NCBI GenBank assembly: GCA_012295275.1
Contig: CM022671.1
Span: 19,967,822-20,031,821 of the forward strand
Direction of reading: 5' to 3'
Source of the DNA: Chrysomallon squamiferum
Lineage: Eukaryota > Mollusca > Gastropoda > Neomphalida > Peltospiridae
DNA: 64,000 bases
The notes beneath the pieces were generated by a model. That model made no database searches. It was not told the origin of the DNA and saw only the letters and a program-made list of their open reading frames with translations. Made by a program: the position numbers and the translations under genes. Numbering within the stretch: position 1 is the stretch's first letter; each line of letters begins with the position of its first letter. Shown here piece by piece: positions 38,701-53,700 of the stretch.

Positions 38701-41700
38701 ACTTTTAATGATATCTGTATTAAAAATTGTAAATTAAATAAATTTAATAAAGATGATGCTAAAAGAAATAATTAAAATGTACATAAATTATAAAACCAAG
38801 CTTCAAATAAAAAAATTAAATCTGAAACAAACAAAAACAAGTGAAATAAAAAAGGTAGATAATCAATGTGGTTAGCAATATAAATTATACAACCCTCCAA
38901 TAATAAAAAAATAAAAAACCCCAGAAAGATACTTCAAATATAATTAAGTATTATGAATTGATGAACTGATGATTTTATACCAATGAAGAAATCTTGCAAA
39001 TTTAAACACTGTTTAACCTATCAATATTTTTATAGTTGTATATCCTTTTTATACTGTTATAACTTTATACTTATAGACTACATTATTATAGTCAGAACAA
39101 GATAAATTATCTGTAAAGAGGAGACAATACCTGGATTCTGTAACAAGTCTCGACAGATAGAGGTTAAAGAATCTCTGATAGAGAACTGGTAACAATGGGT
39201 GACTAACAGGAGCATCGATGGCCTGCTGTGCCCACCTGTAGATGTTCAGCCGCTGGAATGCAGGTGCTTGTTCCAGTTTCATTTTTGCTATTGTCTGCTG
39301 CAATTTTAAATAACATTTTTTTTTTCAATACGAAATACTGATATTCATTTCACTGCTAGTGAAGTTATAGACTGTTAACAATCAGGAATTTCTCTATATT
39401 TGTGTATGTAATTTACAGAAAAATTGTTACTCTTTATTTTAGTCATAATATTAGATCAGATTACATGTAAGTTTAACTCTTTGGATTCCATGTCATCATT
39501 TTATACCCAACTGATATTGCATTTGGCAATGCCAAAAAATTCAATTATTAAAAAATCAGCTTATTATGCTTTTAGGCCATGTGTACTAGCCATCTGTATA
39601 GAGTGTTGATTGTCTAATTGTTCAGTATTTGTGTTAATTTAAATATGACAGGAGTCTAACGGGTTAAAATGTCAAATCATATATAATCAGGATGACTTAA
39701 CATACACGATGTGCATGATCAGCTGAAACTTTTGGGTTATTGTGCATCTCTAGTTGAATATTCATCCAGAGTTTAGAGCACACTTCTGATGTTCCTTCAG
39801 TGTGCAGTATCATGTAGGCCAGCCAGGTAAACTCAGGCATCGATGCCCTCTCCATCAGTGAAGGCATTGTCACACCAGATGCAATCCATGAAACCACTGA
39901 TGACACAACTCCACGGCTCTTTTCACCTCTCAACAATGTCTGTGAATAATTAATTAACTTCTTCTTATATTTTGTCCCATTATCATATTACTGTTACTTC
40001 ATATAATCATGCTATTAAGGAAAGATCATAAGTAACATTTCAAATGTTTTTAGAAAACCAGTGAACAGACTGTTTAAGAATTCATGAAATATTTATTATG
40101 AGATTGTGGGTATACTAATAACCAAATGATATGAGGAATTATATGGTGCTGTAAAAGAATAAGAAAGATTAGTATTATTTGTATCCATTTCTTAACAAGA
40201 CATGTATTTTTAAATTATAACAAAACAACAGCTGAACTGTAATATTTGTAATTTATTATAAATTTTAAAAATATGAATTCTTCACATATAAAAATAAATA
40301 TTTTCACAGATTTCTTCCTTTAACAAATACCAGATTTTTTTTTTTTTAAATCTCAAATATTCTTTTTTTTATAAATTTCATTCTACACTGATCAATAAAT
40401 AACTTTAACATGTGAACCAATGCATTATTTCTACATTTATCATAAAGTGAATTGCATTTGTAATAAATACCTGGAAACTTTTACTAAAGATTTCTTCAAT
40501 CTCAATGTAGGTTCCTTTCAAAGTGAATGTACATCTAATCAGACTGTCCACAACAAAGCAATAATTTCTACAATATAAATAATCTATTAACAATCCTCTC
40601 AGAAAACCACTGGATACTAAATTTACAAACATTGATAAATAGAAATGCATTTTATTATTATTCAGGCAGTATCAGGACCATGTAAAAGATTTAGTTTACT
40701 TATATTTTAGATATAGGTATTTTAATAAATCATGTTTTTGGGAGGAATTCAGGTTTAGAGATTTTATAGAAAACACTAATATATTTATAGAATCTACCCT
40801 ATATACTTCATAGGGATGAAAAAATAATAATTCTATTGTTTTTACAAATATAACAAGTTATCTGCTGCTCACCGATCAGTGGTTGCTTTAGGTGACTTCA
40901 GAAGAACACTTAGCCAAAAGACAATAATAGAGGCTGCTGTTCCATCTGATAGATGCTGGAAGATCTCACACTGTAAATAAATAAATAAGTAATTATGTAA
41001 GTAAATAAATAAGTAAAATAACAAACAATTAAACAAACAAACATTTAAATATCTGCATAAATAAATTAATAAATACTGTCATAAATAGATCATAAAGGAT
41101 GAAACAATCATTAAAATACAAATTATATACATTTTTACAAAAAAGGTCCATGCACTAATTTTACTTTCTTATTTCTAATCTTCAAAAATTGGTTGGTAAA
41201 AATTGTAGTAAAAATTGGATAAACATTTAAAATATCCTGTAAGTTATCAACTGACTTGAATCATGTCTGTCATCTGCTTTGTTATGGCTCCAGGAAAATC
41301 GTAACTCAGTACAGATTTGGCTAACTTGAACAGTGATTCATCTGCTGAAAGAATTGTCTGTAGAACTTTCTGGAAGCTAAAAATTTATGTTGTGAAAAAA
41401 AAAAATTATATATATATGTATATATGTATATGTATATATATATATAAACAATGTAGCATAAATTCTGTTTTAAAATATAAAAAGTATTCTTCAAGAAAGG
41501 AGGAAACAAAACCAGTAAAGACATTTCTTCTTCAATATGTACTTCCTAAAAGGAGTAACTTTCAGTTACTATTAAGATTCTCAGTAAAAATATGTTATTA
41601 AAGAGTGTTTAATTATCTGTTGTCTGTAAATACTCACCCCTCACTTTGTAGAAAATACTCTGACTTCTGATAGAAGTAAGGCACCAAACAACTGATGACA

Positions 41701-44700
41701 TGAATGCTTGCAGTAAACTGGTTGCATGCTAGCAAGTTTAGAAGGTGATCCATACCTTCTGTAGCAACACATGTAATACTGAAAAAAGGGGAAAAAAAAG
41801 AAACATTTCAAAAATATTTTTTTCCATTCCATAAAATCATGTTTTCTTAAATAACTCTATTTTTCGAATATTTCTCTGTAATACTTTAATGCTTAGTTTA
41901 GTTTCTATATTTCTTCATTCAATAAATTTTAAAGTATGTTTGCAAATGAAATTTAAATAAATGAGAATGTTTTTCTAATGTTTTTTCAGTTCTCAGAAAT
42001 ACCACCAAAGATTGTTTTAGTTTATTTCATCACTGCCTTTTTTTTTCATTAAAAACTAAATTATTTTTTATATTCTGCACATCTTTTCTTAAACTGGTTT
42101 CTTTTAACTAAAAGATTTTGAAATTACAATTATTAAAATTAGTATTCTCATTTACATGCGATTAACATTAATTAACATTACACACATGCAATATAGTCAA
42201 TATGTTTAAAACATACTCATGTCCTATATTTGTCATCACCAGAGCTATATAGCAAGCCATTGGATTCTTCTGTGACACTCCTATGACAAGAGGCATCAGC
42301 CAGTTATCTTTGGTCATGTCTGGAGGGACACATTCATCAGTAAATCTGTATGTATTTGACACAGTGGACTGCATGTGCAGTTTCAACTTCAGAACCAAAT
42401 CCCAAGACCAGTTGTTGAAAAGTTGCTCATTGGTTTGGTTCTGCCTCACTACTGAAGCCATCTGCAATTAAAAAATAAAAGAGACTGAAATTCATGTAGT
42501 ACAAATAATCTAGACATTTTCTGATCAGTTTTGGTATGTATAGGTGTGTGTTTGTACATATTTATAAAACTTTGTACGTATTTATGTATGTATGTATGTA
42601 TGTATGAATGCATGTATGCATATACATCTGTTTGCCTATCTACCTATCATCAATAGATAGACTAATATATAAAAGCAATAACATTTGGACTAAATTTATT
42701 CAGAGAAAAATGTATCAGTCAATCTGTAATTAATATCTACATAAAGATTTAGTTCTTGAATATATAAAAAATACATTGGCTATTACTTGGAATGTTGAAA
42801 ACAAATACAATTCATTATAATATCTGGACTACATAATGAATATAAATGACAATGACAGAAAAGAAATGTAACTTTCAATTAATATACAAACCTGGCGAAT
42901 TCCCTCACCAATGACAGAACTCATGTTGCGGTTTGAAATAAACTTGTTGTAGGCTTCAGCTATCAGAAGAGCAACCTGCCGATGTAGTCTAATTGACAGC
43001 ACTGGTTTACCTGTCTGAAAACATAAAGTACTTTTTAAAATAATATATACATATATATATAAAAAAACTGAAGGCACTATAATTATTAGATGTTTATCTT
43101 AGAACTGTGTCATCATTGCTTTTCTAAACTTGACGCTAATTTTTCCTGAATTCCTCTCAATCTGAACAATTTGAAATTTGCATGATCTTTTTACTTGAAT
43201 AATTTCAATATGTATGAGATTCATATGCAGTAATGTAAATATAATTTTCACCATTGGACACAGTTAAATGAGACAACTGATACAGCACAACAGTTTCAGT
43301 TTATTAAAAAATAAGAGTAATAGGAATTAATCATTTTCTCTAAATATCATGTGATCCTTATACAGATATATAAAATAACAAATGTACCTGTTCACTGATG
43401 TTCCAGTTCATGTGACTAAGAACATTGCGAGCAAGCTGGTTTTCAGCTTGAGATATGTCATTTGTTAACAGCCACTGTCTTAATGTGACCATATCATCAT
43501 CTGAGGGCATCCACTTCTGAACAGGCAGATCTTGAAATAGGTACAATGACATCTACAAGGGAAAAATATTTTAAAATGTAAAAAGGAGAGGAAAAAAGGT
43601 ATATTTTGGAAAATAAATCAAGCAAACAAACAAACAAACAAAAAACAACCAGATACAAACAAAACCCCTAAAACAGGTAGTTATTGAAAATCAATGTGTT
43701 ATACTGAAATCAGAAGAGGAGATGATTGAAGTACAATAATGTTCAGTATCTAAATTTGTTTTGAATATGTTAAATATTATAAATTTATTAAAGCATATTT
43801 ACAAAGAAACAAAAAAAAAGAAAGAAAGAAGAAAAAACTGAAATATATATATATAAATCAATAAATAAATTTTAAAGTACTAACCATTCCTACTTGAGGC
43901 ATAACTTCTTTTACTCTTTGTAGAAGCAGTGACAAAATGAATGGGTGCTTGATCATTATAGAATGCAACAACTCACGACCAACTTTGGAACAAAATTCTC
44001 TTGTATGATTACATACATAGGATATCTGAAACAAACATTATATATAAAATATAACTACTAGTTCTAGCAGTAGATCTGATTTCTGACCCAATAGAACTGC
44101 CTATTTATTGATAAGTCTTTTAATAAGAAACCCAGTTTTACCTCAAAGACACCAAAAGTAACAGTCTGAATGAATTCTCTCTCAGCATCACTGCGACACT
44201 GGGCCATGTTGGCAAATGTTGTTAACAGGTAGATTGTCTCACTGGTTTGTAGACTCATCAAATTATCTGCTAACTGCTGCCTGCTATCAGGATCTGCACA
44301 AAAGTAATAGAAAGTAATTATGTGTTGTTGTTTTTTAATTAATAAAAAAACCAGTGGAAGATGTTTTTGTTCATATAATAAACTTAAGAAAACCTATGCT
44401 TAAAATTTAAAAAAAAAAAAAAAAAAAAAATGAAGCAAAATAAATAAATAAAAATTAGAAAAGACTGAGATGATTAAAAAATCCATATGCAGATCCATGA
44501 GGATTCTCAAATGAAACACATCCTTCCTATTTTTTTACAAGTACCAGTAATTTTTACCAATATAATAAAATTAATTTCATCCTTAATTTTTCTCTGTAAT
44601 TCTGATATCCAATCATTGGCCATACTGGCCTATCACTGACCTAGAATTTCAAAAATGGAAAAAAAAAAATAATAATAATAAAAAATAAAACTTGCAAAAT

Positions 44701-47700
44701 GAAATTTAAACAATTTTTAATTTGAATAATGTCCACACCTTTTAGATAGCCTCTACAGAAGTCTACTGATGGTAGATTATCAAGGTCCAGAGAATGACCT
44801 TGACCTAAATGAAGAATGTAGAGTAACTGCCACATACTGTCTGAAGAAACACAGGTATAAGGCATGTCAGCCATGAACTGCCAGGACCCCAGTCTGTAAG
44901 AAAAAAGGAATCAAAATGTAGTCATGCCTTTCACATATAAATAAATAAATTTATGTTTCTCAAACATATTTTTTTCTTTTCCTTTCAGTTTGACAAAAAT
45001 ATTTAAATTTTTCTCATGGCTAAAAATTCATCACTTGTAAAATATGTGGGATGATTACAAATATCAAACTGTTAGTAATAACTTTAAAAAAAAAAAAAAA
45101 AAATATCTGAATTATAAAATACTGTCATAGCAATAAACAAAAAATAACTATCTTCTTTTGGAAAATAAAAGTAGTCATAATTTTATTTTTATTTCTCAAA
45201 GCAGCAAATATATACAGTGACCGAGATGATAAAGTAATCATATACAACAAAATAATAAAGACTTTCTGAAAAACAAGTGCAAAAACATAACTGAGTCCTT
45301 AGCCAAAAACAAATAACAGCCCAGAATGGAATGGTGACTATCATTTAATAATGTCGTAGCAGAATAAAAACACTTTGTAAAAATAAAACATTTATTTTTT
45401 GAAATATGAAATTTGTAAGCTTAATATTAAATGATGATTTAACTTTGCTATTGACTTTAGCTAATAGTACTTTCAAAATAACAATAGCAATGTGCAAAAA
45501 AGAAAAACCAATTGAAAAAAGAAGAAAGAAATGAAATAAAGAACTGCAAACAAACACAAACTATGTAAGATCTACTCACTGCCACACACCATCCTGAAAT
45601 CTGAAAGATATCATTTTGTTCTGTTTAGAACAGCCTGACTTTTTATAAATTAACATAAGTTAGAAAGCAGTTATACTGTAAAGCCAAGCAGCTTCCTAGG
45701 ATGTGGCCTTCTTTTCACATTATAGGTATTTTATAATACACGGTTGTTCATTCTTTTCTTTTTTTCACATGTATGTACACTGTTACATGTTTGTTGAATA
45801 ATTTCAGTCTTTTCCAAATCTCATATTATATATCTTTTATTTTTCAACTTTGGTAGGGAATAAAATTTTCCAGTGATGCAAGATTTTGAAAAAACATTTT
45901 ATATTAAGTGCAAGAAATGACAAAACAAAAATACAGAATGTTTTGGGTTAAACAAAAATATAATGAGCAACAAAAGAATGTTTTGTATTATATTATTCAA
46001 ATGATATCACTAATTGAAAAATATGGAGCAAAACAATGCAGTCTGTCAACATGGTATTTTGAAGGTCTTTTATTGTAAAAAGGATTCACAAAAACAATGA
46101 GATTTATTTACAGTTTATTCTTGTTATAAAAAGTGTGAATAATACTGGACTTTGCTCAACAAAGGCCTCTTTGAATTAGTTTATTCAATGCTCCTAATGA
46201 AATATTAAACATGCAATGGCACTAACAAATAATTAATGAACTGAAAACAGAATTTACTTTTGTGCAGTGAGAATACATTCAGTAGCTCTCATAAAGAAAT
46301 GGTCAAACTCAAGCTGAAGTTTATCCAGTGTGACTGGTGGTAACTTGTTAGTATTGTATGCCTTGAAGTTGAGCCAGTGATCAGATACAAAAGATACAGT
46401 TTGTCTGAAAAATAAAGTACAGCATAAAAAAAAATATATTTATATGAGAATCTGAAAAATAAACCATGCTTTTTTTGTTTAATGATATATTTGCATATAT
46501 AAATGAAAATTTTTCTGTTTAGTTCTAGGAGCAAAACATATTTATAATTCAGATTTTATTCATAAAGAATAATTTAATGTTGCCATTTCATATATGATCA
46601 ACAACACCAGCAGAGTAACCATTCAAAATTAAATATTAAAACTTAAAAAAAAAAGAAGAAATTAATAAATACCTTATCATTTTGCCAAGTCTCTTGTTGA
46701 GCTGGCGGTAACGAGCCATGTTGTATGTCTTTAAGCCACCACCAAGTATAGTAATCCAACAAGTGGCAAAAGCAAATACTCGAATCATCACAGATTCTGT
46801 GGTAAACCCAATGTCATATTCAACATTTCCTAAACAAGATAAATAATATTTGATTAAAAACAGTTAGTTACAACAATAAATAAATTTAAAAAAATTAAAA
46901 TAAATAAATAAATAAATTTTAAAAAAATATAATAATAATAATACAAATAATGTTATAAAATCTATTCAAGGATATATTGATTTATATTTAAATTTGTTTT
47001 GACTGTCAGATCACATGAAAAAACAATAACTATATATTTAAATATCCTTGTGGACAAACTGCAGGTAAGTGGGTTATATGATATATAAAATGTGGAACCC
47101 CAAAACTGAAACTTATTCTAAAATACACCCACCAGAATAGTTAACTGATGCTCTGAGTAAGTGAGCAAATACCAATGTGACAGGAAACTGCTGGAGTATT
47201 GAAACAATGTCATTTTCATGAAGATAAAGCCAAATATTGCTAGGATCTTCATCCTAAAATAAATGAAATATTTGTCATTCATTTTTAATATTTTTCATTT
47301 TTTTCAGTAACTGATAAAATCAAAAAGTCAGAGAAACTGACAGAAACAGAGATAATGACAGAGGAAGAAAGAGTGAATAAAATAAAAGACAGCAAAACAA
47401 AAAGAAAACAAATATCTAAAATGAAAAAATAATTATTCACTTAACATTGTATATTAATAATCAAAGATAGATAATACTAGACAGCACCTTCTGTTAGCAA
47501 AATGACCATCGAAAAAATACCAAATAAAAACCTTTCTGTTTCTGATATGTAAAAAGTACTGTAAACAAATCTAAATTAAGTCCATGCTCATATTTTCTAA
47601 AACTACTGTTATGAATTAAAACAATCAGAACAATATAAAGAGATCTGTTAATTGCTGAAGACAATAGTAGTTATTAATGTTACTGTAACAAAAGTATCCC

Positions 47701-50700
47701 TAATTAAACTGTCAAATATGAGAGTTTTATAATCACTTATAGTATGGTATTTATAACATTTATTAATTAGATTAACTGAAGCTTAAAATTTACCTCTTCC
47801 CCATCTGAATCAACCATGGTCCAAGTATTTTCCATTTGTAAACTGTGTGATGTTAGTGAAGTCCTCATCTGACACATAAAGTCTTCTCTTGCTCTAAAAT
47901 ACAGTTATCTTATTAATAATAACTAAAATTAAAAACATTAATCAGAAAAAAAAAATCAGTCCTAAAAATTAATTTCATCTTCTACTGCTTTTTTCAGTTA
48001 AACTACAAAATATCTGCAATAACTGTATATGCTCAGAAATATTTATGCAAATTGGTCTTCTTTAGATTTTTAAATTTTTTTTATTTCAATGACATTCAAC
48101 AGTTTTTCTACATTACATGGAATTAATTTTAAATCTGTTTTTTGCAATACCATCAAATTCAAGATCAATATGTATATCAATAAATGTGATTATCCAGATC
48201 CTATAAAAGGCATTTTCACAATCATACACACAAATGCATAAAAGCCAAAGAATATATGAAACACTGATGAAATTTGATTGCTACATACAATGTTGGCTGC
48301 AATAATGTTGACAATGCTGTCACTATATGATCTAAAAGAGGACTGCCAAAGCTGTGAGATACATCTCTAGTTGGTGGAGGCAGAATCTGGATAAGTTTGG
48401 ATGCCCATCTGCCAACACCAGCAGGACATCTCAGAACATGGTTCAGTATGAACAAGTGGTCTTCAAATGTTGCCAGTCGCAGAAGTCTAGCAACCTGAGA
48501 AGATAAACAACAATTAGATTAATTGGTAATGTTGATAAAGATTTATGTTTACTTTATATATTAAAAAGTATATGCACATATACAATACACCTGACAACAT
48601 ATTATTGTTAAGTTCAATCTTAAGAAGAAAAAACATGAAACTTAAATTCCATATAAACTACTGTAATTATACTGCACAGGTCAGCTTTATATAATATATA
48701 AAAGTAAAAATTAAACATTTTATGAAATGAATTAAATATATGTTATTAAAAAAAGAAAGAGTTGAAAGAATTATATGAAAACCTTGTGAAATATAACATT
48801 ACAAATAAAATGAAGAAAGAAAGTTCCATCACATGACCAGATATAGAAAATGTTATTAGTGACTGTAATTTGAAAACTCATTAGGAATAATAAACTGCAC
48901 TTGAGGTATTACACAGGAGATATTTTCTCTCTGTGTCTAAACAAAACAAAATAAAAGTGATTTTGAATAAATAAGCCCAAAGTGACAGAAAATGAAAATG
49001 ATTTTGCCAGTCAGAACAATTATGTGTTGAACAACACAGATTCACTACATTAACATATAACATTCTACCATTTTTTCAGTCCAGACTCGGATATGCTGAA
49101 GAAATTCGTTATCTTTGCATGGACGTCTATGGAACATGAAAAGCACAGATATACAGTCCTTGAGTTTTTTCAATTGATGAACATTTTCAGCTTTCTGAAC
49201 CAACAAAGCTAAAATTAAAAACATATTAAAAATAAATTTTCAGACAACATACAATTTGTATACAAGCCATAGATTTGATGACAAAATGAAAAAAAATAAA
49301 AATGAAATAATAATTAAAGAGATATACCACTAAATTAATAATAATAATAACAAAATGTGTTGTAAAATAAATGTAATTGTAAATAAACAGCTCACTCTCT
49401 AATGAATTCATAAATGTAATCTGCTGGTGTCATTTAATAAATAAATTGCCTACTTAAGAATTCATTTATCAATGAATTTTGTTTATCAGTCACTGGATTA
49501 ATGATAAGTTCAATAATAACAAAATATTTCACCCATAAAATAGAATAAATAATAAATTTATTTACTATAAATAATTAAAGAAATGTGTCACTATATTATG
49601 CAAGTAGCTTTGTTTTGATATTTTCTTTTCTTAATAATATTTGTTTGTTTGCCAATTAACATATGTGATTCTTTACACATGAGAAACAGATGTATTTTCA
49701 CTTTTTGATGCAAGTAATTAAGTAAAATATAAGTTACTTTGTCCCAATTTTCATTTATGAACCAGTATATGTTACTTGTTACTAGAAGAATGCACCTATT
49801 ACATGCAATTAATGAAAATAATTATGTGTATTTCCTTTTATTTTGTATTATGCTGCATTTAGTGAAATACGATAGTATAATAATAACAATGTTAAAAATA
49901 CATTCACTGAGTTATTAATGGAAATAACATTAAATTCATATTTTTCACCTTAATATCATGATAAAATTAACTTTATATGTTAACATAAAACTGTTAAGGG
50001 AAAACTATCATCTTTAAAAATTTGCCACTGCAAGTCAAACATTCCTATAAAATAGGTGTTACCTTGAACAGGGGCATTTTTTGGAATATCTCGTAACAAT
50101 GGTGACTGTGTTAGGAAAGAATACACATATGATTCAACCTGAAGTCTAAAAATAAATGAAACACATATTCAAAACTATTACAAGATGAGTTATAGAATAA
50201 TATTTTTAAACTTTTACATGAAAATTAGTTCTTAAAAAAGGTCATAAATGATATCCATTACATAAATAATTAAAATTTTGGTTTTTAAAAATAAATTAGG
50301 TGAAAACAAGTATAAAAACAAAGACAAATACCTTGAGAGTTGTGCAGAATATGCATACAGTGACAGCCTCTGTTGAACTTCATCTCGAATTGTAAGCAGA
50401 GTCTGTTTCATACTTTCCATAGCTGAAGTATTCAGTTTACACATTTCATACATATGACTGGCTGTGACCTTTGACCCATCACCACAAACACCCTGCAATA
50501 TAACAAGAGATGATTAGTCTATTTCTGTGAAAAAACACACACTCATATGAACAGACACACCCATTCATCTACATGCACAAACACACACAATAATTTTGAT
50601 TTAGATTTAGATTTAGATTTAGCATACGATAACAAAAAATATACATCTAGAATCTCAAATTTAAAAAAATGATAAATGAGAATAATTCTTAATTTATGAG

Positions 50701-53700
50701 AGAAAAAAATAAAAGAATACTGATAACAAAATTAGTATATATTACTCTCTATATATAATTTTTTTTATCAGATACAATATATATATATATATATATATAT
50801 AGTATCTGATAACAATACTAAATGCATTACATGTTTCCAATTATAAAACATTAATAACTGAGAAGTTTGACATTTTTTAAGCTTAAAGGAGAAAGAAACA
50901 TTATTACTGGTACAAAGGTTAAACATCAATGTATATAATAATATTATATACATTAGATGTATGCAGTGGCATACCTTAGATATAGCAAGCATAGCATGTG
51001 CTATGAGAACCATTAAAAAGCATTTTCTATTATACTTAATTTTTGAGCTGGTAAAGTAATACGAAGGATGGCTTTCAGACATTTGGACAGAGGAGCAATT
51101 TCAGTGCTTGCCATAGGTGCTATTTTCCATTGATATGCCCCTGCATATATGTAATTCTAAAACCTTTATAACTGAGAAGTTCAATTAATAAGAGATAATA
51201 GATTACATACACTATATCAGAGGTCTCACTACATACTGTAAGAGATGGCAGGCCCGCCATCCCTTACAGCTTATAACGAGTTCACCTGCTATTCGCCACC
51301 TGTTTTTTAGTGAACTTCATTTTGTATAATAAATTAAACAGACACTTTGATATTATCTAACTGCTAGTACAATAATCTTGTTAACAGTTAGTGCATTTGA
51401 AGCAATTATTTGTAGGAGTATTTTTGACAAACAAGTAATTTAAACATTGTTCAAAGTACTTGTACCCTGAATATTTTCTGTACCATTCCTTCGTTTAACT
51501 TGCACCAGTTATGCCAATTCCTGCCATCTGTTTCACAAATGCTGGGGAGACCACTGCTATATATATTACAATTAATATAATATTTGTTTTGAATATGTTT
51601 GTATAACCAGGTTATTTAATTTTCTAATAGGTAATGTAACAACAACAACAACAATAATATAATAAAACATTTTTTAAAATAAATTCCATGACCCAGACCT
51701 CAGCAGTTTCTGTTTGTGTGGTTGTGATCCACACTTCTTCAATGAGCTGGACATAAGCATTCTGTAGAATATGAATATCATCTTCTGCACTGAGCAAATT
51801 CTTACGTGACCTAAAGTAATTAAGTAGGATTTCAAAAAACTCATGATTTTCCTTCTTTGCTTCATTCTGAAAAAAAAAAGAAGAAAAGAGACACACTCCT
51901 ATAATAAATTATTCTAAATGCACTAAATTCATCCCTAATGGTTGAATGATTCTACAGCTACATAATTAAAAACCGTATTAATAAATTAAAATAATTTATT
52001 TACTTGTTTATATATTTATTTATACCAGCAATAGTATAGTATTTTACTATTATATTAGTAGATAATCAAAATACTATTGTAACTATATTCAATTAAGCAT
52101 CATCCTTTTGTGGTTAAATAAAGTTATTATTATTTACTTAATAAACAATCATTTAAAAAACACAAAACAAGAGCAAAAAAAACAACAACAAAAAAAATCA
52201 ATAATAATAATAATAACAATAATAAATAAATAAACAAATTAATTAAAAGTAGTAACACATCTTTAGAAAATCTGTGATTACGAATTCATCATTATAAAAA
52301 TATACCTGAACAAACTCCTGTATTATCTGAGGATTTAACATCAGCTGTTTGTTGTAGTAAAGTGACTGAATTTGCTCCATTGTCATTGGCTTCAAATAGT
52401 TCTGTTCTTTTGTTTCTCTGTATATTTTTCTGTGTAAAACCTTTTCTTTATTTTCACTTTTGGAGTCAACTTGTTTTTCCTCTTTTCCTTTTACACATTC
52501 TCTTGACCTCTCTGCAACAACTGATGCAAGAGTTTTCTCAGTTAAAGGATCTTGAAAGTATGATGGTTTGAGAGGCTCATGTCTGGTTTCTTCCGCTAAC
52601 TGTTCAACAGTTTTTGAATGTGTAAATTTTATCTCATAGGATTTGGTTTTTTCAGTAAAAGTAATGACATCTTTTTGTTTTATATTAATCACCTCAGCTC
52701 CAGTTGTTGAATCAGGATGTGCGGCCATTTCACTTTGAGTATGACTCAAATCAGATTTTTCCTGTGCTTTCTCATTTTCAAGTTCCACAGAGCTTTTAAT
52801 GATCACAGGTTCAGTTTTTAATGTACCTATTCCACATTCAATAACTGGAATCTTCAAACCTTCTGAGACTGTTTTTGATTCTGAGCCTGCATCAGTGCAT
52901 TCATCATGTTTTGTTTTCTGATTATTGTCATCCTGAAAGGTCTTCTCCTCACATGTTTCCAGTTTTGATTTACTACTACTATCATCAGATACTGTCTGTT
53001 CAGTGTCTTGTTTTTCTTCAATATGAAACTCAGCACTTTGTATGCAGTCTTCATTTTGTGTCTTTGTTTCTTCTGTGCCAGACACAAGATGACCATCAGG
53101 ATCAGATGGTGGGATGGATTCTTTATTATCCACTAATGTTTCAACTGGCAAAGATATTTCTGCTGTAGTCTCAGACAGTTTATTTCTGCTGCTAACCTTT
53201 TCTTTATAATGCATAACTTCTTCATGTTTTGCAGTAGTCTTGTTTTCACACTCCTCTTCATTAAGTTTTTCACACTTCTCTTCATTAAGTTTGTCTTGAA
53301 AATCTGGAACCTGCTGAGTTGTTATTGTTTTTGTTTTTTCTACATCTTTCACTTTTGATTTATATTTCTTTTCCTTATTTTCACTCGTCTGGAGAGGTAA
53401 AAAATCAATGTAACAGGAAATAAATGTAAAATGAACAATATGTTTTATTTTTAAATTATTAAAATAATATGATTTTACTTCTTTCTTTAATAATAATTCT
53501 ATTATTATATCAAATCTGTTTATATCTAATAATGCAATATCATACTGTGTAAGTTGTAAACAAACCTCATTTTCGTTACAGTACTGTACTATTAAACTGT
53601 TTGTAAGCAATTCTTTCTTTTAAAACCTTAATTTTGAGTTATACTTAATATAATCAGAAAAACATTTAAAAATGTAGGCGGTTTCAAACAAAATATGACA

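Noticed and set aside
50598-50623. GATTTA tandem repeat resembling telomere-like DNA
   Set aside because: Only four units and not the TTAGGG motif expected for animal telomeres; ordinary microsatellite in an EPG5 intron.
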